DNA of 64,000 nucleotides from Datisca glomerata (lineage: Eukaryota; Streptophyta; Magnoliopsida; Cucurbitales; Datiscaceae): positions 372,001 to 436,000 of the forward strand of contig QANY01013280.1 in assembly GCA_003255025.1 (NCBI GenBank). Reading direction: 5' to 3'. Positions 22,317 through 33,964 of this stretch are shown here, piece after piece. How positions within the stretch are numbered: position 1 is the stretch's first letter; every line of letters starts with the position of its first letter. Position numbers and translations under genes: made by a program. The notes beneath the pieces are model-generated. The model saw nothing but the letters and a program-made list of their open reading frames with translations. It ran no database searches and was not told the origin of the DNA.

Positions 22317-23487
22317 GGTTTGGGGTTTTTGGATAAGCCTCAACCAAAATATGGATTTCACTACATGTTGGATGGTAATTTGTTATTATCGTTTGTCTAT
22401 CATTAAATAATACTTGTCATTCAATTGTGTCTTTCCCTTCTGCTCCAATATCATGAATGCTATCTATTTGGAAGAATTTGAATAAAATGTTGTCCTGGAA
22501 TTCATCAATTAAATCATTTTTCTTGGTTCTCTCCCATGAGATGGTTTAGTTTTCCTTTCCTTTTAATGAATGTTTTGAGCAGTTGTGACCATTTAACATA
22601 GTTGCTTCTATTTCACTTGAAGGAATCGTGGAAATGTTGGTATTCACATGATGATGGGTTGATACAGGGGTAGTAGATGGATTAGATGTCGACATGACTT
22701 CTGTAGTTTAAGAACATGGATAAGAAAAAAATTAGGTTGCATGGAGGCAAACAGTTTTGATTTGTTTCAGAAATTAGCCTGACTTTTCCCTTGCAATGAC
22801 GGTCGAACATGTTGCTCCAACCTCTAGCAATGAAGCTCGGTGGCATTATCAAGAAGGTAGTCCAGTAATTAAGGTTGGCAGTAACGGAAAAAAACTAATT
22901 AGGCCGCAGGCTCCAATATCATGTGGACAATTATAGTTTCTCAGTCATATCTTCTTTGAAATATACAAGCTTATATATACAAACACAACTATAAATCTTA
23001 ATAAGAAGTATGTACATGGTTTGTCTAGAATTAAGGAAAAACAAAATATAAACAGTAGTTATATTATGTGTACATGATGTGTCTAGAAATAAGGAAAAAG
23101 CATAATAATAGATGTCTTCTCCTATATATACACTATCAATCAGCTTCCTTTTTATTCCCCATAATCAGGCTTGCCATGATTTTCATTCTGATTCCCCAAC
23201 ATGTTAAATTATCTCTCTGATTTACAGAGTATGTGTCATCCTTGGAATCTTTTGTTGATGCACTAGACATTAATAAGATCTCACTTGTTGTCCAGGTATA
23301 TTTGCCTTTAGAGAATATTTAATGACAATTTTACTTGTAGACTTTATTCACTTTGTGATATCCAACTAAAAAGTTCTTCAATCTTTCATATATTTCTCAG
23401 GGATACTTTGCACTAGTTGTTGTTAAATATGCACTCAAGAATCAGGAAAAGATCAAGGATTTAATACATGTAAACCCTACTGTATGA
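22317..23487 (+). pseudogene. Alpha/beta-hydrolase pseudogene, truncated and rearranged
   Basis: Exon-like pieces 22317-22374 (GLGFLDKPQPKYGFHYMLD), 23228-23295 (EYVSSLESFVDALDINK, ISLVVQ) and 23401-23487 (GYFALVVVKYALKNQEK, then IKDLIHVNPTV and a stop) have GT-AG junctions and agreeing phases. They match the middle of plant chloroplast alpha/beta-hydrolases of the At1g52510/At4g12830 type as I remember them (LGFGFSDKPQPKYGF, YVSSLESF, LVVQGYF, LILLNPPLT). A stop at 23485-23487 ends the protein at the NPPLT motif and the C-terminal half is missing. A piece that belongs near the N-terminus, 22796-22936 (RWHYQEGSPVIKVGSNGKK), lies inside the first intron, out of order. The family call is good; the exact orthologue is uncertain. 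Confidence 0.6.
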
Positions 23488-25396
23488 ACTCTTAGACTTT
23501 TGAAGTTTTTGGTTTTCTTCCTGCTTTTTCTCAGTTTTTCATTCTATCTTGTAAGTTTATGATAAGAGCATGTATAAATATACATTAATTGTCAACTTAG
23601 GTATATGTGACTCCGTTGTTTTAATATAGTCATAGCCAATAAGCAGGGCCATGAAGAAGGAGTTGAAGGTATATTATTTTTAAAAAACCAATGGGCATGT
23701 GAATTTTTCTCTATAATGGTTGAGGGAATTATGGAGGTGATAATGTGGGACTTGTATATGATAGATAAGGGCCCTATATCCAAATACTTCCTAACAAGGC
23801 TTTGATCTTTCACCCTTCAACAAGCAAAAGAGTTCTCATCTTGACTAACCCCCTAGTGAACAGTTTGTTCCTCGTAGAAAGTTTATTCTACTTACCAAAA
23901 ACTTAAAGCTATGATTCACACTAGACTTCAAGAACCACACCAAGCTTACCCAAGGAAGCCTCATGAAAGGGTTTAAGTCTAAGAGCTTTGTAGTTGAGTG
24001 ATTTTGGTTTTCTTTTTTGTTTCAGCCAACCAAAAAGGACAACTTACCCCAACCATTGTTGACCCGCAATTAGCTGTCAACGCTCTATCTATTATCACGT
24101 AACCATCTTTAATTTCTCTTAAGATGCGTTTGGCAAGACATGATTGACTTGATTTTATTTATAATCCTATTACTGGTTCTGCTAAAAAGTTATGGAGGAA
24201 ACATATTTTTGCAGTATCTTGATTTCCTTGAAGCAACGTGGATATGTGATGATATTTTTTAGTCCTTTGTTTTGATATCCACACCTGGCAGACGTACATG
24301 GAAGAGATGAGGATTGAATTGATTAATGAATGGAGATTAATTATATTTGTCAATCTGGACATTATTATTTTGGGGCTTACTGCTTCTCCTAGTCTGTGAC
24401 CTGATGAACACAAATCACCGTATTATGTGTTGTTTTATAGCATTCTAGTGTTAGGTTTGTATCTATGACAATAATGGTGATAAGAATTTTCATAAGATTA
24501 GAATTTGAACATGAAAAGATATGACATTGGATTCTATTTGTTGCATTTGTGAGTATCTATATACTTCTACCTCATTTTTTTACTAGCGAGTGTCTTTGCA
24601 TATGTTCGTAATTTTTTACAAGTAAGGAATCTATTTGCTGCATTAGAGGAGTTTTTTAATACTGGGCAATGTTTACATTCATCACACGTGATTTAACCAG
24701 TTATAATTTCTTAAAATATTATATTTGTCATACATAATTTTTTAATTTAAAATAAAAACATTAAACGACTATGAACTTTTTTCTAAATAATGTACATCTT
24801 GATGTTATGATATGAAGTAAATAAATATGAAATTTTTTCTTCTCTTCAATATACATATTTAAGGAATGAAAGTGCATTAAAGAAATAGTCTAAAATTAAA
24901 ATAATAAGTATGACTCTTCCTGAGCAAGAAGTAGCTATATTCTTTACGATAAGAGATACCTAATTACTAAAGAAAAAAAAGTATCAGAAGTTTACGCACT
25001 TATATTTTTTTGTAGAAAAATGTATACGAGAAATATTTTTTAGTTCATACCACGAAGAACAAAAAACTTTATATGGTAATAATAATTGTAATAAAAATGC
25101 AAGCGAAAGTGAGAAGTATTTTTTTTAATATTCAAATAAATGGATGTAAATAGTATATTTTAAATTAACTCATAATGAGTATCTATTAATATCAGTAGAA
25201 AAGTACGTGCGTTGTACGTAATAAGTGTAGTTTATTTGTTAATTCACTAATAATATATAAAAACTTAAGTATATTCATTTTTTCTTTTTTATAAAGTAAG
25301 AGAAAATATATTAATTTTTAATATTTATGAAATTAAATTTATATTGTACATTGAATTAAGTTTCAATCAAACTCTCTAGTTAAATAATATGAGCCT
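23488..25396. other. AT-rich DNA, no gene recognised
   Basis: No convincing coding sequence. 24025-24100 has a short open stretch (NQKGQLTPTIVDPQ) after a pyrimidine-rich tract, which could be an exon scrap, but no family was recognised. The end of this stretch abuts the LTR of the reverse-strand copia. Confidence 0.3.
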
Positions 25397-25829
25397 TGTT
25401 GGACAAAACGACATGTGATGAAAATAATGTAATTACTTTTATTATGACAAAAAGTAATTACACCAAGTACTCTTGGTTTTACAACAACCAAGACTTACAG
25501 ACTCTCTTTACACGACCACAACACACTACACTACTCACACCCTAACTCACACTCAATATATTACTGCTTTAGAACTCTTTGAACACTCACTTGAACACAC
25601 AGTTATTTTAGTCACATACTTGAACACATACACAAAGGACCAAAGGTCCTATTTATCGGCTTCTAAGTCGGTTAGTAACCGACTTTGCCAAAGTGCTAGA
25701 AAAATCTAGCATGTGGGCTTAGGCCCAATGCTAAAAGTTTCTAGCTCCTTCACTTAGAGGTGGTGCTGCCTCTAAGCCCAATGCTAGACATTTCTAGCTC
25801 CTTCACTTAGAGGCGGTGTTGCCTCTACA
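25397..25829 (-). repeat. 3' LTR of copia C
   Basis: 433 bp, TG...CA on the minus strand. On that strand it contains a TATA-like GATAAATAGG near 25645-25655 and GTGTAATTACTTTTTGTCAT near its 3' end. The plus-strand 78-codon frame at 25473-25709 is a by-product of the LTR. Confidence 0.7.
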
Positions 25830-26120
25830 ATTCTCCCCTTCAGCACCAACTCATTTTTCCTCTTTCTCATAGTTGTTCTCTTAACTTCTGAAACCTTGTA
25901 GTGTTGAGTCTTTTAGTGAACAACTCTGCTACTTGATCTTCTCTCTTTACTTGGTCCATCTCCAGTTCCTCTTGTAGTACTTTCTCTCTTAGAAAATGAT
26001 AATGCACCTCCACATGCTTCATCCAAGCATGGAAAACTGGATTTTCTGTTAGACAAAAAGCATATTGATTATCGCAGTAACAATACTACAAAAATAGGTT
26101 ATAATGACAATAAGGGATTG

Positions 26121-26261
26121 GTTTTTATGACAGGTCTCTTAAACCTGTCATAAAAACAGGTGCTAAATGGTACTTTTTTTGTTTTTAACTAACATGATAG
26201 TGTTTAAATAATCTATCATTATGAACTTATCTACGATGACAGTTAATTTTTGAACTGTCAT
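26121..26261. repeat. Three subterminal hairpins, left end of the CACTA element
   Basis: Perfect inverted repeats: GTTTTTATGACAGG / CCTGTCATAAAAAC (26121-26157, 14-bp arms), ATGATAG / CTATCAT (26194-26219) and ATGACAGTT / AACTGTCAT (26236-26261). ATGACAG recurs. CACTA elements carry subterminal transposase-binding repeats, so this role is likely by family knowledge. Confidence 0.6.
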
Positions 26262-26826
26262 TAGTTTTTGCCACTCTTAATTTAGGCGTGGGTACGCACC
26301 TATACAAATGGTGTAGCTTTTGCTAACATTATTACTAAGTTTTTATCTATTTACAAAAATACCATATTACAACCCTAATCTAAAACAATTTCCATCTCTT
26401 TCGATGCCATCTTTCTCTCTCTCTCTCTCGGCCTGTGCCGATGCCATCTCTCTCTAGCTTGCCATCATTTTCATCGAAGCTGGTGCTAAACAGGGAAAGG
26501 AAGCTAAAAGAGAAAAGATAATCGCTTAAAACCCCCCTTCCTCCCTTTCACTAGAAACCCTAGAATTGATGTCGAGAACACCATCCAAGCCAGTCGTTTG
26601 TCATGCCTTGCTTACAATTATGCTTTTCTCTTCTCTCTTCGTCGCTCGCAATCACTTGGGTAGTTTCTATGCTATATTTCCTCTCATTTCTTAACCCTAG
26701 CAATAATGGATAGAGAGGGTTGTTGATGAACAGGTCGAGACATATCCTCTTGGTCCGGCAATAGCCCTTGATTTGTTTTCAGTTCTGAATGATTATGAAG
26801 TAGATTATTTGAAATAAGGGTCTGAA

Positions 26827-29558
26827 GTGAGTTTCTTCTCTCTCTTTTCTCTATCGCTTATACGATTTTTGGTGTTAAATGTTTACGATCTCACCTCTCT
26901 CAATAATTACAACTATTGGTTTGTTTTGAGATATTTCATTCCGGCATTGAAAGTTAGTTACATGTCTTTTCTCTCTCATTTTTCTTCTTTTTCCCTTTCT
27001 TTCTATTATTGTTTTCAAATTTTTCTACTGTTGTTTGTGTCAGAGTCTAGTCCTTTGCTCAATATTTTCATTTTCTTTTTATTGTTGTATTTTTCATTTG
27101 CATCTTCTAAATACATGGATGGGCATGGATTAGTTCTATGAATTTTGGTTTCTAAGTGTTGATTGCAGTTGATTAACCTATTTAATCTCTTGTAGGCCAT
27201 AATTGACTTGTTTCAATGTCACTGTAGATTTGTTGATAGTAAGCAGTAAGTTATATGGTTAGAAAGATGGATATGAGCATATTCTAATTTTCTTAAATGT
27301 TGTCCATACAAACAACAATTTTGTCTTATTTATATTCTTTCTAACAGGAGAGGGTCTTGGTGGTAAAAAGGAGTCGACAACTTCGCTTTGGAAGAAGAGA
27401 AAGACCATTTCGAGCCCCTCTATATGCATACTCGTACTCTATTTATCTGTGACTACTGATGAGTTTATTAATGCTTCCAGTTAGCTGAACTATATCCTTG
27501 TCAAGATAATTGGCTCATCTAATTTTATTGAATAATAATCAAAAGTTAATGGGGATGAGTTTAGGAAAGTAGACAAGAAAAATTATTCAAGATCATCCAA
27601 CAATTATATTTTTCTAACAGTATTTAGGTTTGGTGAATAGTATACTATTGTGATAAAATATGAATGGAAAAGCATCATTCTATGTATAAAATGTTGGTTT
27701 GTGTTGCCTGTACTAGTAACTTTGTTGCAACCTTGTATTCTTTTATTTATGTGAATATTTTTGCAACTCTTAAGGTTTGGACTAATCTTATGGTCCTTTC
27801 TTCATGGTATTTGGAACCGTATACGATTCTCCCCTTAATAAGTTTTACTTTTAGTAAGTTTCAATCATTTACATACAGATGAGAGTGTATTGTTTTATTT
27901 GAGCTATCAATGGATTTTAAACAATTGAAAACTTTTTCGGGAAATAGAGGCTATGAAGAAGAAAATGCTAACAATGAAGCAGACAAAATTGACCTTGCCC
28001 GCCGAAGTCCGGTATGGGAAACTTTATACATTTACAAATTTCTCAAAATATTATTCCAAATCCACTGTCAATGAAATGATATGAACTTATACACTTCTTA
28101 CCTCCACAATTTCATGGGATGAACTACGTGAAAAAGAAAGGTAATTTGCAGTTGATCTCAAGGTAACATCTCTTTGTTGTTGAGTTGAAGTTTACATTTC
28201 TTACTTAATGGTTGAATAGACTAATAAGTAGTTGTTTCTTATCCAATTGTGTGTTTCTCTGTATCTTGATGCCTCTGTTCGGTGACATACTTTGATGAAT
28301 TATAGATGTAATAGAGAAATGAGCTTAGGAGAAGTGAGAACTGATGTAAAGTATCATAAGCTCTGTATGTTTAGTTCCCTTTTATATTCATCACTAGAAG
28401 CATTTTTTAACTTTGGTTCTTTGTAAATTTTTTAGATTGTTGATGCAAGTTTCTTTCTTAGATTTCTCTGTCCATTTGATCTCTGTATTTTGATTATAAG
28501 TCCTAGAAGTTGAGTAGTGATTAATAAATATAAAGTAGAGCATTTAATTCAATTACCATCTTTGTCTACATGTGTATTGTTGTCATTGTTCCTTTGACTA
28601 AAATGGTAGAAATCTATACTTGATTTGCATCTTTTAGGATAGTTGAGGCAGTTTCCTGCACATTTACATACAATAAATTAACTAGCTTTATGGATAAACC
28701 AGTAAAGTTGAAGAAACTCCATGTTTCTTTATGGCGTTGTATTTCTACGACGAGCATGATTTGTGGGATCTGCCAAGTTTTATTTCCAGCTTATGCTATA
28801 GTTAGTAATTAGACGTCTCATTTTTATTTACTGTAATAGACTAGTCAGATCATGAGAAAAAGAAAACTTCAATTTTTCTTAGGAACTTCATGAGGCAGTA
28901 AATATAGCTACTAGCTTCAGCTTTATGCTGGGCAACCATTTACTGATGTCGAGATGGCTTTACATGCTTTGGTTGATCAAAACCAATTCTAAGGCCTTAG
29001 CCCAAGGCTTAAACTCAAGACGGGAGAACATAGGTATTGTTGAGTGTTAGGCTTGATCAGTCAAGTTCTTACAAGGAGTATCTGGTGAGACCTACACTCC
29101 TGTTCTCTCTGATGCATAATTTTGCTGTAGAGTGTGTATATGCAACTTACTTCTATGAATTTTTGATTTACAATTCATTCAAGTAGTTAACAATTTCAAG
29201 ATTTGAAGCTTAGGAAAGAAGTGCAGTTATATATTTTGTTCATAACTTGATCTTCTGGTGATTGTATTATTTCTAGTCAATGGTAATCAAGATCTTCTAA
29301 ACTTGATTGTTGTTCAGAGGCTAAAACTTAACAAATTGTGTAGTATGGGGCTTAGATATTGCATAAATTTCAAAATATATCAACTAAATTGTCAAAAACA
29401 GAATTGTGTTGCATATGTAGTGTGAAAATGAAAGAAGGGTTAGGAGTGAACATTTCATCAATCCCAAGTCATTAATAGTTTAGAGTCAAAAGGGATAGAT
29501 GGATTTGTTTATAGATAGATGGTTGACTACTCAAGACTATATTTTCTTGTGATAATAG
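26827..29558. other. CACTA internal region without identified gene
   Basis: AT-rich, intron-like sequence. Frames here (for example 26827-27141) are hydrophobic, phenylalanine/serine-rich translations of T-rich DNA and are not supported as genes. A stretch near 28930-28985 reads GQPFTDVEMALHALVDQ and may be another captured exon; its family is not recognised. Confidence 0.35.
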
Positions 29559-29849
29559 CAAGTGGGAAAGCATCGGAGTTTGGATATCTCAAAGAGGGAT
29601 ACATGTTTATATGTTCTACTGGCTAATCAAGATTGTGGGATTTTCCTTCCTTTATTGTAAATCTATTTTAAGTACCAAGCCTGCTTCTGTTATATGAACA
29701 ATTTTCTTTTGTATAGCTTGAAGTGTGATAGAATATCTTTGATTTCATCTTCTTTAGGCTACTTAGCTCGCCAATATGTTCGGTTCTTGACGTGTTAGGA
29801 AGAAACTATCCTTCGAGATTGCAGTTGGTTTAAACGGCCGTGTCTGGGA
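29559..29849 (+). pseudogene. Captured fragment of exosome subunit RRP40 gene
   Basis: Piece one, 29559-29622, reads SGKASEFGYLKEGYMFICSTG. Piece two starts at 29758 after a TTTAG acceptor in the matching phase and reads LLSSPICSVLDVLG, then after a one-base frameshift KLSFEIAVGLNGRVW. These match the S1/KH region of plant RRP40 (EXOSC3), an RNA-binding cap subunit of the RNA exosome, as I remember it (ASGKAAEFGPLKDGYMFECSTG, LLSSPTCPVLEALG, KLSFEIAVGLNGRVWV). The donor after piece one has decayed (GG/CT). It retains intron-like spacing, so genomic DNA rather than cDNA was captured. Not functional. Confidence 0.7.
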
Positions 29850-29920
29850 ATTTTTCTTATGATCATCAAATTCTTTATGTCTGGTCTTACATTATATTCT
29901 GTAATTGGTATCCTTTCCAG

Positions 29921-30006
29921 ATGATAAGGCTTGTACATTTGTAGGAACAGCAGCATACGGACCTCCTGAAGTCTTCAACTGATCTCCTGCAACTTTTGGG
30001 TCATGA
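29921..30006 (+). pseudogene. Captured fragment of PDK1 protein kinase gene
   Basis: After a TTTCCAG acceptor the DNA reads KACTFVGTAAYGPPE, VFN, a stop, SPATFGS and another stop. This is the activation loop and APE-region exon of plant 3-phosphoinositide-dependent protein kinase 1 (KACTFVGTAAYVPPEVLN, SSPATFG as I remember it). Two stops and a Val-to-Gly change show it is non-functional. It lies about 70 bp after the RRP40 fragment, in the same orientation, inside the CACTA element. Confidence 0.7.
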
Positions 30007-30419
30007 TTCTTCTCTTAATGAATAAATATCACTTTAATGATAAAGATGCAAATAGACAAATGTACTATTTATTTTCTTTTCCCCTTGCTTGCTTGTTTGT
30101 TGAATTTTTTATAAGTTTTTGTTTTTGATATTCAATAACCAATTTTACTATTCAGAATTGTTCAAAACATGAATGGTCTGTGGGCGCTTGTACATAAAAA
30201 TACAACTTACACTTTACTTTTTATATATAGCTATATAACTCCTATTATATGTATATTTTTATAAACTACTTCAAATAACAACATTGCACGCGCCTTCACC
30301 TAGTAATGAAAGAAGTTGTCATGCAAAGGCCAGCCTTTTCATGACAGCTTTTTAAAAATAATTTGGCTCTTAGATTACGAAGATTCCCCGTCTTCTAATT
30401 ACTTTTTACGGCAACTTAT

Positions 30420-30633
30420 GTTGACGGGTAATCCCCGTCAACTAACACCATATTTCGACAAGTTTAGTTGACAGGGATTCCCTGTCAGCTAACTGGATTT
30501 CACAGCCGGCCTATATTGACAGTTTTTTTCAATACTTTTGATGTCACCTGGATAGATGACAGTCGCATCCCAATCACTAAAAGGTTTTGATGATGAGTTT
30601 TCATCGTCATCTAAGCCCCATTTTGTAGTAGTG
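30420..30633. repeat. Subterminal hairpins, right end of the CACTA element
   Basis: GTTGACGGG / CCCGTCAAC (30420-30442) and TGACAGGG / CCCTGTCA (30469-30487) are perfect inverted repeats; GAAGA / TCTTC pairs near 30379-30395 and GATGA-rich pairs near 30590-30611. The TGACAG core is shared with the left-end hairpins. Confidence 0.55.
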
Positions 30634-32087
30634 TAAAGTGACACAAAATAGTCTTTAAACTGGTGTAGGTCCTTCATCAGCTGCATTAGTCACATACTCT
30701 CCTGAGCTACCATTGCTACTGCTCTATACTCTACTTCTGTGGTTGACAAGGACATCGTTGGCTTCTTTTTACCACACCAAGATATAGGTCCAGATCCAAG
30801 CTTAAACACATATCGTGATCTCCAGCATAAACAACATCATAGTGTCCAACTATCTTAGACTCACCTCCTTTCTTATATAAGACATCATAGTTAGTGGTAT
30901 CCTTGACGTGCCTCAAAATTCACCGCACTACTTTCAAATGATGTTTCTTAGGATATTGCATATATTGACTCGTTACACCGATTGCGTACGAGATATATGG
31001 TCGAGTTAATGTTAGGTAAATTAGACTACCAAGTAGTTGTCGATACATTGACCCATCATGTACATCTTTGCCTTCATGAGCATATAATTTGGCGTTAACT
31101 TCCATGGACTTGCACTCGACCATTCCAAGCCTTTGCAACAAGTCCCTTGAATACTTTTTTTTGGCAGAGAAATACACCTTCCTTAGTTTGATTAGCTTCT
31201 AATCCAAGGAAGTGTTTTATTTTTCCAAGCTCCTTCATTTGAAAGCAGACTGGCAGATTCTCCTTCGTTTAACAGATTTATAATTCATCATCGCATGTGA
31301 TGATGAGATCATCCACGTATACTAGTGCAATGCGATCTTTGATTCTTTTACCTTGACAAATAAGCTTGAATCTACGTGTGCCATCACATATCCACTTTCC
31401 ACTAAAAACTCAGCAATCTTACCATACCATGCTCTTGGGGCCTGCTACAATCCTTAGAGAGCCTTTCTCAGTTAACATACATAGTCATGATAAGCTTTAT
31501 CCTCGAACCCCCTTCGTTGGACCTGTTGGGGGTAATTCCCTTAAAGTATGTGCATTGACATTTTAATATGAAATTTAATGGAATTATATTTTTCTTATAA
31601 ATTTTCTTTTAAATTATTGTTGAATATTTTATATAAATATATGAAAATTTCATACTCATTAATGGGACTATGATTTTGAATTAGTACGATAGGATTAAGA
31701 TCATAAATAATAAATAAAATTATCAGCAACATATTAACGTATAGAATCTTTAATAAATGGTTGTTAGTATGGTTCACTAAGCATTATGAATGCATGTGGT
31801 CTAGATATGAATCATTGATGTGGATAGACATCTTAGTGAAATTACTTTATATAATAAGATTATATGACAGGATCGATATGAATTAATATCTTTATTAACT
31901 TACCGTTCATCATAAAGATTTAATACACATCAATCTGATGATCATACATAAGTTAGTCTGAATCATGAGTATTCATGAACTCTTATACATGTTTATAAGA
32001 TCTTTTGATTCACTCATTAAGGTTTGTTTGTAAAATAGGCTATTAACATTTTTTTTGGAGATTTAGTGATATGGATGGTTAGGAACA

Positions 32088-33960
32088 TAAGCTAGTGCAT
32101 AGTGATCTCTGTGAACCGATCAATGTACAAGCTAGAAGTGAGTATGAGTATTTCCTCACTTTTATTGACGATTACTCTATATATGGTTATACTTACCTAA
32201 TGCAAAGAAAATCTAAGACTTTTGGAAAGTTTAGAATTCAGGGATTAGTTGCAGGAGTATGGAATCTTATCTTAACTCACAGCACCTGGAACGCCACAGT
32301 AAAATTGCATTTCATAAAGGAGAAACTATACCTTATTGGAATGGTTAGGTCGATGTTAAGTTACTCATCAGTATCACTTACATTTAGGGGATATGCATTA
32401 CACACAGCTACATACATTTTGAAAGTAGTGCATTCTAAGTCTGTAAGCAATACACCTTTAAAGTTATAGAATTTCTTCAAACCCAGTTTGTGTCATATCC
32501 ATATATGGGGGTGTCTAGCTCATGTTCTTAGATCTAAAACTGAAAAGTTAGACTCAAGGTCTGAATATGCATATTCGTTGGCTATGCTTCAAAGACTAGA
32601 TGTGGGTACTGTTATAGTTACAAGTATCAAAATGTGTTTGTATCGACAAATGCCACCTTCCTTGAACAGGACTATATGAAAAACTACAAACCTCGAAGTA
32701 AGTAGTTCTCAAGGAATCAATGACTGATGAGATCAGACCACCTTCAATTTCTATTAATAAACGACAAACCAGAGAAAGCATAGTTCCTACAAAGGAAACC
32801 CCGGTGCAATGTTGTAATGAGAGGGTTGTGAGATAACCAGTTCGCTACAAACTAGAGTCACATGTTCGAGTGTTAGACACTGTAAGGATGATCCATTATC
32901 TTATGAAGAAGCAATACATGATCCTAAAAAGGAGAAATGGCAAGATGCCATGAGCCAGAAAATGGAATCTATGTATTTAAATTTCGTTTGGGAACTTGTA
33001 GATCCACTTGAAGATGTTAGGCCCATTGGATGTAAATGAATTTTTAAGGAAAAAAGAGGTGCAAATGAGATAGTAGAGACTTTCAAGGCACGATTAGTAG
33101 TCAAGAGCTATACACAAAGGGAATGAGTCGATTATGAAGAGACATTCTCCCATGTGGCCATGCTAGTTTTGACTATGAGATATGGCAAATTAACGTCAAA
33201 ACAGCTTTTGTGAGTGGCTATCTTAAAGAAAATATTTATATGATGCAACCAGAAGGATTCGTACAAAGGGGGCAAGATCATAAAGTATGCACGTTGCTTA
33301 AATCCATTAATGGATTAACATAAGCCTCTAGATCTTCGAATCTTACCTTTGAGAAGATTATAAAGTCTCATGGCTTCAAGAAAAATGTTGGTGAAGTCTA
33401 CTTTATAAATACATAAAAAATAACATAGTGGTTTTCTTAGTTCTTTATGTTGATGGTATTCTACTAATTGGGAATGATGGTATTTTCTAAGACACCTCAA
33501 GAGGAAGAGGATATGAGAAAAGTTCATCATGTTTCAGCAGTTGGAGTCTCAAGTATGCCATGTTATGTATGAGACCGAACATCTACTATGTAGTAGGAAT
33601 TGTCAGTCGTTATCAATTGAATCTAGATTTGGAACATTGAATTACAGTAAAACATATTCTCAAGTATCTAAGGAGAATGGAAAATTATATGCTTGTTTGT
33701 TCATTTGGAAACCTGAATCGCACTGGATATACGAATTATGAATCAGATAAGGATAGTCAAAACTCGACGTCCGGGTCATACACTGAGGTGATCTAACTAT
33801 TATGAAGATAATGTTGGATCATAATTTGGCTTTGGCTATTATGGGTATAATGTTCGATCAGAAGACTCATTTACCGAGACACTTCTTCTGAAGATGCATG
33901 GGGGTCATGTGCGAAACATGGGGTTGAGAGAGATGCCACATTTAATTTAGGACAAGTGGG
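32088..33960 (+). pseudogene. Degenerate copia B1 pol remnant
   Basis: Integrase: LVHSDLCEPINVQARSEYEY, then FIDDYSIYGYTYL (32090-32200). The region between integrase and RT is shortened. RT pieces lie at 33180-33480 and include LVLYVDG, the YVDD active site changed to YVDG. RNase H is fragmentary, and many stops occur. The sequence is clearly of the same family as B2 (VHSDVCEPMNVQARGGYEYF). Confidence 0.75.
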
Positions 33961-33964
33961 AGAT

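Larger units (their letters stand above)
26081..30633. mobile_element. CACTA (En/Spm-type) transposon with captured host gene fragments
   Basis: Ends are inverted: left CAATACTACAAAAATAGG (one change from CACTACTACAAAA) and right, read on the minus strand, CACTACTACAAAATGGGG. The 3-bp target duplication TAA stands at 26078-26080 and 30634-30636, the CACTA hallmark. The insertion splits the copia C RNase H frame exactly between VSLY and CDNQYAF. Subterminal hairpins lie at both ends. No transposase was recognised in its 4.55 kb, so it is non-autonomous. It carries fragments of an RRP40-like and a PDK1-like gene near the right end, and at 26540-26680 a leader with AAACCCTAG followed by MSRTPSKPVVCH, probably a third captured piece that I cannot name. 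Confidence 0.8.

Noticed and set aside
25180..25225. Helitron 3' end (GTACGTGCGTTGTACGTA hairpin)
   Set aside because: The hairpin arms are short and no CTRR terminus with a matching TC start could be paired.
25473..25709. 78-codon plus-strand ORF
   Set aside because: Lies wholly in the copia C LTR, which is oriented on the minus strand.
26827..27141. 104-codon hydrophobic ORF in the CACTA element
   Set aside because: Low-complexity F/S/L translation of T-rich DNA, with no start context or homology.
29945..30025. Frame reading EQQHTDLLKSSTDLLQLLG
   Set aside because: It looked like a terminal exon, but the overlapping frame matches the PDK1 activation loop much better, so this one is a shadow.
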